Positions 30,348-39,762 of a DNA stretch of 39,762 bases are shown here, one piece after another (within the stretch, counting starts at the first letter, position 1; every line of letters begins with the position of its first letter). Made by a program: the position numbers and the translations under genes. The notes below the pieces were generated by a model, which made no database searches, was not told where the DNA came from, and was given only the letters and a program-made list of their open reading frames with translations. This stretch comes from Actinomortierella ambigua (lineage: Eukaryota; Mortierellomycota; Mortierellomycetes; Mortierellales; Mortierellaceae): the NCBI GenBank assembly GCA_016098155.1, contig JAAAJB010000324.1, positions 1,128 through 40,889 on the forward strand, read 5' to 3'.

Positions 30348-33300
30348 ATGGACAAATTCTGGAACAAGTTGAAGACGAGGATCATCTCGCCGCCAAAGGC
30401 ACAGCCGAGCAGTGCCATGCAACTGTCACGCTTTAACAAGTGCTGGATTACCATCCAGGTAACCTCGCCCTCTCATCTCGCGCCCCCATTGTTTTGTCAC
30501 CGTGTCGTGTTTCAGCGCAAAAAAGACGAGACGCGAACCAGAGAAACCGAGAGGAAAGACAAACTAGCTAACGATGTACACTCTCTCCTTCTATGATCTC
30601 TGTCCAATGTGTCCCCTCGTCATAGAGCTGTCTCAAGTCACCAGAGAAGCGTAGTCAGGATGTGTCGCAAACAGAAATTCCATCACGCCTCAAGTTGATG
30701 GTAGACCTTCTTGTGGACGAAGAATCACGCCTTGAGGATGCCTCAGGAACCACGGGCGTTTGCATGGAGTATCTTCTCAAGTACAACGTGCTGGCGACGC
30801 TGGTCAACATCTCTGAGGGCGACCGTCCGCGCGGCATCAAGGGCGAGACGATCCGCACTATGGCCGCTATGATCAACCTATTGGACGATCGCTTCCTGGT
30901 TCACAACGCTGTCCACAAGCCAACTGTGAAGCTGCTCAGGACTACATGTGTTCCCACAGAGGAGGACCCACAGGGCGATAGCTACCACGAGGATCTGGTA
31001 GATCTCATGTATGTGCTATGCTCCAAGATCCACGGTTTCCCAGACCTGCTGAACATCTTCTTCCACGACAAGCAATGGCTCACCGAGCCCCAGCGCCATG
31101 CTCGACGCCTCGAGAGGAAACAAAACACCATGGAGCTTCTTCGAACGATCAGCCAGGGTGTCATTGACCCAGCAGTAGCAGCGGCAGTGGCAGGAGCCGA
31201 GCACGACGTCACCACGGAGGCGGGTGGCGATCCTTTGACCTCTGCAGCAGAGACGGCCGAGCATAGGACGACGACGACTACTACTGCTACTACATACGAG
31301 GGGGACGCCGAGTCCAATACGAACGACATGGCCGAGGCCGTCGACATGTCGCGTTCGAGTTCGGAGACGCCCAAAAAGCGCGAGTACGAGTTCTTCTTGT
31401 TCACGTACCTGCTACAGTTTATCCACCGTGAGGGCAAAGTGGGCGATTTCGCACGAACAGGACTCTTGTTCATCATGGAGCTCGCCAAGGATTCGCTGGG
31501 CGAGTACATTGTCGACTCTGGCTACCCCGAATTTTTCGTTTCTGGCGTCGGAGCGCTGTACTCGCAGCTGCCTCGCAAGCTCATTGTCCGTGGCGGGCCC
31601 ACCAACATCAACGGCTTGGTCGGCACCCTAAGCGACCAGGTGCCGCCCGGTGAAGGGGGGCCCCAAATCCACTCTCGACGCACCAACATTGAAATGTCGT
31701 CGTCGACCGATTTCCAGTCGCGATTGGACGCGTTCCTCAAGCTCCTCGAGTTTTGCCAGGATGTGCTGATGCGCTGCCCATCGACCGAGATTTCATCCAA
31801 GCTGCTGGCGGCGATCAAGACGGTGTTCCTGGAGAACATTTTGTACCCTTCGGTCCTCGAATGCTCGGACACGGATGGCAGCTCGGTCGCTGTCATCAGT
31901 TATATCGACCTCATCCTTCAGGTGCTCGAGCACGAGGCCCTGGTGGACCTCGTGGTGGGTTTCTTGATGGGCTCCGATGACGAGGATGCTTCGACGGCGG
32001 CTGCTGTTCCTGCTTCTTCCACCAAGGAAGGCGACGACGATCAATATCATCCGCACAAGGAAAGCGCCGCTGACGCTTTTGCTCACGTGCAGAACCCGCA
32101 AAAGACCTCTCCGTACTTTATGGCGACGGGTCGGTTCACGCTCAAGGATCTGATCTTGTCGCGGCTCAAGTCCCGTTCGCAGCCGACGGTGATTGCGACG
32201 CTCAAGCTACTGAACACGGTCATTACTCGGCACTGCAAATACTCGCTCAAGTTGCTGAGCATCCACGCGGACGACAAGGCGACGTCGTTCACGCGCGAGG
32301 ACTGGACGGCCAGCGAGCTCAAGGCCGAGGACATTCCGATGATCAACCACCATGTCCAAGAGTTGGACCTGTTCTTTGCTCTGATTTCAACCATCAACCC
32401 TCGCAACACCTCCGACATCTTTTGCAGCGGCTACGAGGCCTACTTGCGTGACGCTGAGGGCAATGTCGAGACCCACCAGTGCTTTGTCCGTGGCAAGGAG
32501 CAGCAGGCCCTGCGCAACAAGCAAGGGTCCGGTTCGGCCATGTCAGCGCTCGAGCGCAAGAAGCTGAGACGGCGAAGCATGAAATATGGTCATCGGATGG
32601 AGTTGCCCGAGGAGCAGTCTGGCGAGGCCTTTATTGAGGAACAATTGCAGCTGCAGCAACAGCAACAGCAGGCAGGTCATGGTTGCTGTGGTGGCGCGCG
32701 CGGTAAGCACCCACATGACCCCGTCCCGATGCACCGCCTTGTCCCCAGCGACCCACTGTTGCAGATCCTGCTTGGCACATTGTCGCATTTCTTTGCACAC
32801 AGCGTGGAACTCAACCTGGCCTTGACGGGCGTGATCACGTCGTTGGCCACCTGCCCATACCGGTCGCTCGAAGGCTGGCTCCTGTTCCGTAGTACGGATG
32901 TTCGGACTCCCGAAGAAGATAGACTTAGTGTCGATGGAGGCGATGGTATCGCCTCTCCAAAGTCGGATCGCAAGATGTCCTTGACCACGACTGGTCTCTT
33001 TTCTCAGGAAGAAGCTGCTTTGCAGGCGACTTTGACGGAGGGGGCTGGCGCGGGCGAGGACTCAGATGACGAGGACACACTGCCGTTCTACCTGCAACGG
33101 GGCTACAACAAGGGCAGTACCTTTGAGCGATCCAGCAAGTCCGCCCAGGCGGCTACGGGTGCCGCTCCTGCGTCGGGTCAGGTGTTATTCAAGTCGTTCC
33201 CGCCATTCTTTACAATGCTCAAGACGTTGACACAGCAGGTGGACTATTACCGAAGCGAGATTGACAACTTTGACGAGTTTTTGACAGACCGTCGCCGAAC

Positions 33301-34699
33301 TTTACTTGTGGCCACAGAGCTAAGCAGTGTTATTCATACGGCGGGACATGTGCCACCACCACCACCACCACCTCATCACCAGCATCATCATTCTCACCAT
33401 GGACTTCCACCCCAGCCTCCTCACCACCATCACCATCACCAGGGCGGTTCAGAATCGTATGTGTCGTCATCGATGGGCACTCCCATGTCTGGTGGCCACG
33501 AGTCCCTGGCCGCTGGCTGGGGTGCATCGTCGTCGTTTGCAGCAGACTCCCTGGCAGCTGCATATCCAACCCACCAGGTCCTCCAGCAGGAGCAGCAGCA
33601 ATTGCTGCAGCAGTACGAGCGCGCTTCGACGGCCGCTGGTGGTCTCGCTACCTCTGCTGCTACTATTACTACTACCTCTGCTGCTGCCTCGTCCACAGCG
33701 GGGGCAGCTCAGCGAGCCCAAGCGTCGTTCACACCCGCCAGCAGCGCAGCAGCAGCAGCAGCGGCAGCAGCCGCCGCCGCCGCCGCAGCTGGTGGTAGTG
33801 GAGTAGTGAGTCCTGCGGTGGCGGCGATGCGGATCGAGTCGCCGCGAGCGCGGAAGAGCAGCTCGCCGTCGAGTCTGATGGCGACACCGTCCAACATGTC
33901 GTTCTTGCTGCCACCGGGGGTGGGCAAGCGGCCGTTCCGGTCGGCGAGCGGGTCGGTTGGATCGTCATCGTCGTCGTCGTTGTTGTCGTCATCGTCATTG
34001 TCGCTGACGGGCACGTTGGTGGGAGGCAGTACAGGATCATTGTTACCAGGTCATCATCATCATGAAGCGATGCCTTCGGGCCGCGGGGTACGTACGGTTT
34101 CTGGAGGAGTCGCTATTGGAGGCATGGTTGGTGTGATGGGATCTTCTTCTTCGTCTTCCTTGCCCGCTGGATCTTATACGCCTGCAGCGTCGAGCACGTC
34201 GACGATGATGTCGAGTCAAGGCTACAGCTACTACAACCAGCAGCAGCAACAGCAGCAGTATCAACAGGATGTGAGCGCCATGGCCAAGATGATGGAGTCA
34301 ATGATGATCAAGCCCTTGTTCCCGGATGGCTTTATTGACGACTCGGACTCGGAGGCGGACAAGAGCATTGATCTCGATGCCGAGCTGACCGAGGTCGAGG
34401 ATGAGGACGGCGACGAGGTTTCTGGAAGGGAAGAAGAGGAAGAAGAACAGCAGCGTAAGAATGCTCCTGGTCATGAGGATGCGGAGGAACAACAAGAGGC
34501 ACCGACCTCTGCAAGACGGTCGAGAGATGCCTCGGTGGGTGCTGGTGCGCCAGTCTCATCGGGTAGCAACAAGGCCAAGATGGTGTCCCTGGGCCAGCTG
34601 CTCACCAATGTTGTCATCTTGGAGGAGGTGGTCAAGGAGGTTGTTGCCGTGACGCAGGTGCGACGCGGATTGGGTGTCGACAAGGTGCGCTTCTTGTAG
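30348..34699 (+). CDS. FHIP: FHIP (FTS-Hook-FHIP complex subunit), greatly expanded
   Basis: Two exons, 30348-30458 and 30626-34699, give 1394 aa, close to twice the length of animal FHIPs. Family segments are clear: an N-terminal region with TEIPSRLKLMVDLLVDEE and GVCMEYLLKYNVLATLV, an armadillo/HEAT-like helical body (FSLTYLLQF-type helices around residues 260-300; TGRFTLKDLILSRLKSRS; GYEAYLRDAEGN), and a conserved end LGQLLTNVVILEEVVKEV. FHIP links the Hook adaptor and FTS to early endosomes so that dynein can move them; the Aspergillus homologue is FhipA. The extra length is low-complexity: acidic/Thr-rich inserts, Gln runs, a His-rich stretch, a run of 15 Ala (33746-33790), Ser runs and a ~350-residue disordered block before the conserved end. 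The 4-kb second exon has no intron. Confidence 0.85.
33746..33790 (+). repeat. GCN repeat coding for 15 alanines in FHIP
   Basis: Fifteen consecutive Ala codons (GCA, GCG, GCC, GCT mixed) inside the disordered block. The mixed codons suggest a selected or old tract rather than a fresh slippage. Confidence 0.85.
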
Positions 34700-35035
34700 A
34701 TTTCATACACGTTTTTCTATTTTGTCCAAGAAAAAAAAAACGATGGAGGGTGTTTTCTTTCACTAGTGCGACAATTGTGGTTCTTTTTTTTTTTCTTGGA
34801 GGGGGAATATCCGAGTTTTATAAAGAAACGAAGTCAAAATATGGAAGCAAGAAGGAGTCGTTGGGGGGGAAAGGTAGGGGGAGGCAGAAAGGAGGGTAAG
34901 AAACGACAATGATGACATGGAGGGAGCAAAGAGCTGAGGTGAACAACAAAAAAAGAGAAGTGTGATTCCAGGAGAAATCTGTTTCCCCCTTTTCTTCTTC
35001 TCTCGCACCCTCACATAACACTCTCACTCCCTCTT
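34700..35035. other. Convergent 3' region between FHIP and NOT2
   Basis: 336 bases containing A- and T-homopolymers (A10 near 34731, T11 near 34784) and purine-rich sequence. It must hold both 3'UTRs. No canonical AATAAA is obvious on either strand, and no gene is seen. Confidence 0.5.
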
Positions 35036-37773
35036 TCAGTGAGCAGCATTCACAGCCTGCTGCTTCAGCTGCTGCTGCTGAGCGGTCGTTGCCGCGCTAG
35101 CGTTGAGGTTGCTCAACAGCCCCATGTTGGGCGCGTTGCTTCCATCAAAGCCGTTCATCATTGCCGTCGGAGTCGATGATGCAAACCCCAAGGCGCTCGA
35201 GCCAACAGGCATATCATTTCTATCTCCTCCTCCTCCTCCTACTGCCGCCGCCGCCGCCGCTGCTGCCGCCGCTGCTGCTGCCGCTGCCACACCAACAGCA
35301 TTTGCACCACCTGTGGTGCCACTGCCACCGTTGGCCAGCGCGCCCAAAGGCGTCGGTGGTGGCTGTCGCCGCTCCTCGAGGGCGTCATACATTACAATGA
35401 AATCCTTCTTGACCTTCTCCCAGCTGGACGGGTCAAAGAAGATGTACGTGCCACGCTCAAATGTCTGCGTCTTGGAGTGCTCGGACGTCTGGTCCTTGGT
35501 CAACCATAGCCGCAGCTCCTTGTGGTATCGCCAATGCCGGTTGTACAGTTCCACCGCTGCGGCGTCCTGCAAGACATCGCGGGACATGGAGTAGAAGATG
35601 TAAAAGAGCGTCTCATCCAGGAGCGAGCTCATTTTGGCTTGTGCCGGTGGTGGTGGCTTCACGTTGTAGCATAATGGTACTTGGAAATCAATGTCTGCTC
35701 CTGAGGGTAAAGGTGACTCGAACCATGGCGATACAAACGAGCCGTACAAAGGACTAGAGTGGTGATTGTGAGTGTAAACAAGGCAAGGAGAATGTTGATT
35801 AATTCGTCGTGTCGCAAAAAAAAAAAAAAAAAGACTCGTTCAGCTCTTTTTTTTAACCCCCCCCCCCTGAAGGACCCGTGAATTCAAGAAGCACATGTGA
35901 AACATACTCTGGAGAGTTCAGACTTAAGCCCAGCGTGGTAAGGTCACTTCCCAGCGCCAGGGTCATCATGTCCTGATCCGTCATCCGAATCACGCCCAGC
36001 ATGCCGTACAGGCCGAACCGGTCGACATCGCTCATTGGGGGTTGCTGCTGTTGCGACTGCTGTTGTTGCGGTTGTGTTGCTCCTGCTCCCTGGATCTGCT
36101 GCGCCTGCTGTTGCGATCCGAGTGCTTGGCCACTAGCGCCTGTCCCAGAGGGTGAGGTGGACGGTATTGTCATACCGGGTGCCCCTGACGTCGATCCTAC
36201 AGCTTTTGCTCCGGGTGCTTGTGATGCTGCTCCTACTGGTGTTGACGCGTGCAGGCTTGGGCTATTGCTTGCCTTCATAGCGTAGCTCTGGTGATGACGA
36301 AGAGTAAGTAAAAAAAAAAAAATGTCAGTCGCTCCGTTTCCGTTTCGACGTCTTCCATTCAGAAAAAAAAATAGCCACAGTAATTTGTTTGTCCACGGTT
36401 ATAGGCACATTATCAGCTGGTAGTACCTTGGCCATCTTGCTCATGTCAGACGGTGAGTTGACTGCATTCATGGACAGTTGCGGACTTGAGCCTGTGTAGA
36501 ACAAACGAGCGTTGAAGAAATTTCCTACGACCTTTGAGTATTCATGAACCACCCTATTTTTTTTTTGACTCTGTATCGTTTCATTTTTTTTTGTCTTTCT
36601 CTCTCTTTCCCTCTCGCTCACCATTCAGTTGGCTTGATCCTTGCCCTGCTGCGCTCATGTGGCCCATCATTTGTCTTTGCAGCATTTGCTGCTGAGCAAG
36701 AGACTGACGCTGGAACATCATATCGCCTGCCAGTTGCTGCTGCAACTGAAGCTGCGTCCCTGTTACAGGGTTGCCCATGGGCGAGAAACTGCTCATGCCA
36801 TCTTGTTGGTGCTGTTGAGACCGATGGTGGTGAAGCTGCTGTTGTTGCGGTGTCAAAGGCTGCTGACCATAAGCCCCCCGTCCCGTGCTGTTGGACCGTG
36901 CGCCAGGTAATGCTGGGAAATCATCCTCTATGCTGAATTCCTGTGCCAGACTGCCGTTCGATGATGAGGCATTGTTCAGCCCTGTCGCACCAGTGCCTGC
37001 TGTGCTTGCGTACGAGGCTGCAGATATTGCCGGGTTCTGGACGACATTGCTGCCACCTCCTCCGAGTGCAGGGAAATCCGACATATCCAGGGCATCCTGC
37101 TGTTGTTGGTGTTGTTGCTGGTAGCTTTGCATCATGCTAGGGTAACCTGACATGGGCGGCCGTGTCTGGTTCATCCCTGACATTCCTGATCCAAATCCCC
37201 AGCCCTGGGACGACTGACCTACTCGGAGGAGCCGAAAAAGAAGAGGCAAGAGAGTGGTATACAAAGTAGACGGAGTGTGGAGAAAGAACGTGGAGAAAAA
37301 GAAATGGCAATTGCAAGCTCTGTGTGAGAAAAGGGGTTCGATTCCGCTTTGCAAAACGACGCCTCCCCCCCCCCCTAAAGGCATGGAGCTGTGGAGACCT
37401 CTAGGTGGGCGCTGGATCCGCGCCCTTTGGTCAGTTTCCAATTCCGAGAAAAGATGTCAACCACTCGTATCCCGGTCCATAGAATAGGGACAAGGATAGG
37501 CGGGCTATGTGGTGTCAAGAGACACAGCCTTTCCTTCTCCCAAGTCGGATTCAGTGTCGACTGGATGCAAGTTGTCTGTTGAAAGGGTTGTGGAAGTCGG
37601 TTGATCCCCACAGATCATGCTACGCTTGCCCGTTACTCTCTTTGCTCTTTGCCTTTTGAAACTGACATACCCATCTCAAATGATGCGTGTCGCCCGGCGG
37701 TCATGCGCCCTGCAGCCTGCATTGCGTTGGCTCGTTGCTGCAATTGTTGTAGTTGGTGTTGAGATGTCTGCAT
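35036..37773 (-). CDS. NOT2: CCR4-NOT complex subunit NOT2 (CNOT2)
   Basis: Five exons, 37773-37671, 37218-36622, 36491-36427, 36287-35908 and 35753-35036, close in frame to 620 aa. The N-terminal half is Gln/Ser/Gly-rich with short motifs found in NOT2 (MSDFPALGGG, FSIEDDFPALPGA). The C-terminal NOT2/3/5 domain is clear: DRFGLYGMLGVIR, LALGSDLTTLGLSLNSPDPLY, SFVSPW, VPLCYNV, LFYIFYSM..DVLQDAAAVELYNRHWRYHKELRLWLT and FERGTYIFFDPSSWEKVKKDF. NOT2 binds NOT1 and NOT3/5 and is needed for mRNA deadenylation and repression by Ccr4-Not. The protein continues about 95 residues past the usual end of the domain, with 15 Ala, Gly and Gln runs. The first exon encodes a Gln-rich start (MQTSQHQLQQLQQ). Splice sites for a 5'UTR intron are visible upstream. 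Confidence 0.95.
35242..35290 (-). repeat. GCN repeat coding for about 15 alanines in NOT2
   Basis: On the minus strand a run of about 15 Ala codons, flanked by Gly-Val and Val-Gly, lies in the C-terminal extension after the NOT domain. Confidence 0.8.
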
Positions 37774-37789
37774 TGACTACTAGATGGAC

Positions 37790-38121
37790 CTAGTAGGAAG
37801 AAGGATGCATTAGTCAGGAGGTGAGATGAACCCATCGTACTTTATCCACATTGCTTGGCGATAACCATGGTACTACGCGGTGGAATCCTCTCTTCTCTCT
37901 CTCTCGCCCCACAGCGACTCTGAATGTGTTGTGTTTCCGTGTTGTGTGGTCAAGCGTCAGCTTGTCAACCCATCACTCAGGAATGCTAGCCAGCCAGTGA
38001 GTCTGTCAGTAGCAGCATTTCTTTGGATACGAATGTAGAGAGAGAGAGAGAGAGAGAGAGAGGACAGGGAGAAGGCGAGGGTGAGAGCGGCATCAAGGGC
38101 ATAGCAGAAGCGAGCACTCAC
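37790..38121 (-). other. Probable 5'UTR intron of NOT2
   Basis: On the minus strand a GTGAGT donor at 38121-38116 and a branch-like CTGACTAAT followed by CTACTAG acceptor near 37790 would remove 332 bases and leave a 16-base leader before the ATG at 37773. It includes the AG/CT microsatellite. No coding frame tests it, so this is inference. Confidence 0.45.
38037..38062 (+). repeat. (AG)n microsatellite
   Basis: Thirteen AG units, reading as a CT tract on the strand of NOT2, inside its likely 5'UTR intron. Confidence 0.9.
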
Positions 38122-38890
38122 CAGGCTTCGTTGATGTAGTGAATCTGCGTTCAATGTGAAAGTGCGTTTCGCTCTCACCTATCCCTTTTGAGGCCCCAGA
38201 AGGAAGTGGTGAGTGGGGGAAAAAGGCCGACTCAGGTCATGTGAGCCACCAAACCAGTTGTGCGTATCGAATCTAGAAGAGTCGCTCGGACTACAGCAGC
38301 AACAGACAGCAGTTGTTGCCAACGCAACGCCGCAATCGAATCCCGTCCAATCAAAGTTGAACAAACACTCACACAAGACAAGCATATCATATCATGTTTG
38401 CATAGCATGGGGGCTTGAACTAGGCTTATCATCATCATCAAGAGCTTTGCCACCAAAATGACAAAAGTAGAGTAGAGTAGCATGGCATAGTATTGCAGAG
38501 GCGGAGAGTTGGAGTATCACAACTCCATTCCTCTGTCACGCCCCCTCAGCCCTCTCAAGTTTACGACACCGTGATACCTCGCCCTCTTCCTGACTGACGT
38601 GAACCGTGACCGTGGAGAAACCCTCATGATTGCTGTCTTACTCCACAGAGTGTATCGATTTTCTTTTTTTACATCTCAGCGGTCAGCCACGATTCGTATG
38701 ATAGTTCGCGACTGACATGCAAATCCACAAAAAGGCAGCCACCCCCCACCCTCTCTCTTTCTCTCCCCCTTCTCTAGAAGAATGCGGGGGTGTGACATGG
38801 GCAAGGCCAGCGAAGGGTTCTTTTCTCTACCAGATGCAAATGGACATCGGCCCCAATTCCCTTCTGCTCTGAAAAATGCACTCTAAAGCG

Positions 38891-39640
38891 GTCAATCAAA
38901 CAGTTGACATACCCAATAGTATATTTACCGAGTCTTCAGCCTCACAGCAAGTGCAGGTTGATCATCAAAATCCCAAAAGCAAGTCCTATTTTCATCACTT
39001 GACAGTGCACAACCTAGCCCAATGTATTGTTGATTGGTGTCCAACTCCCAGATAAAGGCGGCGCAGGAACACATGACAGCTGAACAATAGGACGCGGACG
39101 AATAGCTTAACCTTGGATTCAAGTACGAACAAAGACAAGGGGTTGGTCAGAGCGACATTATGACCGTCAAGCGTTACACCAAGGCAGCCGAACTAGAGAA
39201 TGCGGACGCATAGCCCAACCTTGGATTCATGTACGATCAAGGACGAAGGGCCGATCAGAACGCCATCATGACCGATAAGCGGGTCGCTAAGGCAGCCGAA
39301 CAAAGGAATGCAAGCGCACAGTTCAACCTTAGAGTGATGTACGACCGAGGACGAGGAGATGATACACCAAGGCGGCCTTGCTTGGCCATATACGTGCAAA
39401 GCGCAAACTTGGATTGATTAACAAACGTAGAACAGAGGGTCCTGACGGCCGTTCAAAGTGACACCATATTAGTCAAATGGTGCTTCAAGGTAGCAGAGCA
39501 TGAGTCTTCGCGCGCCCAATGCATCCGTTTGCTGATTACAAGGCCTTAGCCCAGGGGTCAAACAGAGCGAGAGTATGCCATTCGATGGGCTAGAAGGGGC
39601 CACAATGTAGCGCCAAGGAGACGAGCAAGCACATGCGACA
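38891..39640 (+). pseudogene. Decayed Sel1-repeat protein gene
   Basis: Translation shows degenerate Sel1-like repeats of about 36 residues. One unit near 39110-39215 reads LNLGFKYEQRQGVGQSDIM, TVKRYTKAAELENADA. The next at 39220-39325 reads PNLGFMYDQGRRADQNAIM, TDKRVAKAAEQRNASA. A third start (QFNLRVMYDRGRGDD) and a fragment near 39455-39530 (WCFKVAEHESSRAQ) follow. Several in-frame stops interrupt it (for example TAG in ADA*PNLG and around 39090), and the upstream stretch 38891-39056 is in another frame, so at least one frameshift has occurred. Intact Sel1 proteins are solenoid adaptors, often in signalling or ER quality control; this copy cannot make one. A remaining intact part beyond the window end cannot be excluded. 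Confidence 0.8.
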
Positions 39641-39762
39641 GTAGTATGTGCCCTTGTTCGAGTCTGTAAAATAGGCTTTCGTTGCTGGTGCACCCGACCG
39701 AGAGAATAGGAGAGTGTGTTGGTGGCAAGGAACTCTTGTTGTCGCCTTGTGTCGTCTGATCG

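Larger units (their letters stand above)
37774..38890. other. Upstream region of NOT2
   Basis: Contains the NOT2 leader and promoter, an AG microsatellite and several short open frames without recognisable content. Nothing else is identified. The edge near 38890 meets the Sel1 pseudogene. Confidence 0.5.

Noticed and set aside
33330..34040. Several open frames antisense or out of frame to the low-complexity part of FHIP
   Set aside because: Simple-sequence codons (CAN, GCN, TCN) leave all frames open; the FHIP frame is supported by conserved segments on both sides.
37331..37349. GGGGTTCGATTCCGC resembling a tRNA B box / T arm
   Set aside because: The arm has a mismatch, no A box or acceptor stem pairs upstream, and it lies inside an intron of NOT2.

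Overview
This is nuclear DNA of a fungus. The genes are broken by short introns (mostly 70-350 bp) with GTRNGT donors and CTAAY-like branch points. Intergenic DNA is rich in CT/AG and homopolymer tracts, and AATAAA signals follow several stops. The gene content (Golgi pH regulator GPHR, BLOC-1 pallidin, FHIP, a complex I NDUFA5 subunit, a 14-TM MFS carrier and a decayed Sel1-repeat gene) points to an early-diverging filamentous fungus. Mucoromycota, perhaps Mortierellaceae, is my best guess; this is inference from gene content, not a search result.

Layout. 1-5749: a small P-loop GTPase, a Cys-rich secreted peptide on the minus strand, a 467-bp terminal-inverted-repeat element with TA ends, and a secreted 245-aa protein of unknown function. 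5750-8788: a three-exon seven-transmembrane protein with a long disordered tail. 9694-11953: a DHA2-type MFS transporter on the minus strand, with an assembly gap in its second intron. 13003-13910: a Tyr/Gly-rich secreted protein whose 3' end can be read in two ways, soluble or GPI-anchored. 14043-17895 (minus): Golgi GDA1-type NTPDase, then the cytosolic Fe-S scaffold Cfd1/NUBP2. The latter shares a 185-bp divergent promoter with GPHR (18081-20596). 20889-21721 (minus): complex I NDUFA5-type subunit. 22766-26659: Tom70, then BLOC-1 pallidin. 26704-27147 (minus): a VOC protein, divergent from a Ded1/Vasa-like DEAD-box helicase (27587-29870). 30348-34699: a very large FHIP protein, convergent with NOT2 of the Ccr4-Not complex (35036-37773, minus). 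38891-39640: a Sel1-repeat pseudogene.

Most genes are housekeeping. Several serve the endomembrane system (GDA1, GPHR, pallidin, FHIP), others mitochondria and Fe-S biogenesis (Tom70, NDUFA5, Cfd1), and two act on RNA (helicase, NOT2). They are not an operon and I infer no joint pathway. The lineage-specific parts are the secreted proteins, the 7-TM protein, the GTPase and the low-complexity expansions of conserved proteins.

I built gene models by hand from splice signals, reading-frame closure and family similarity. Every multi-exon model given closes in frame. No transcript data were available, so UTRs, alternative isoforms and starts are predictions.
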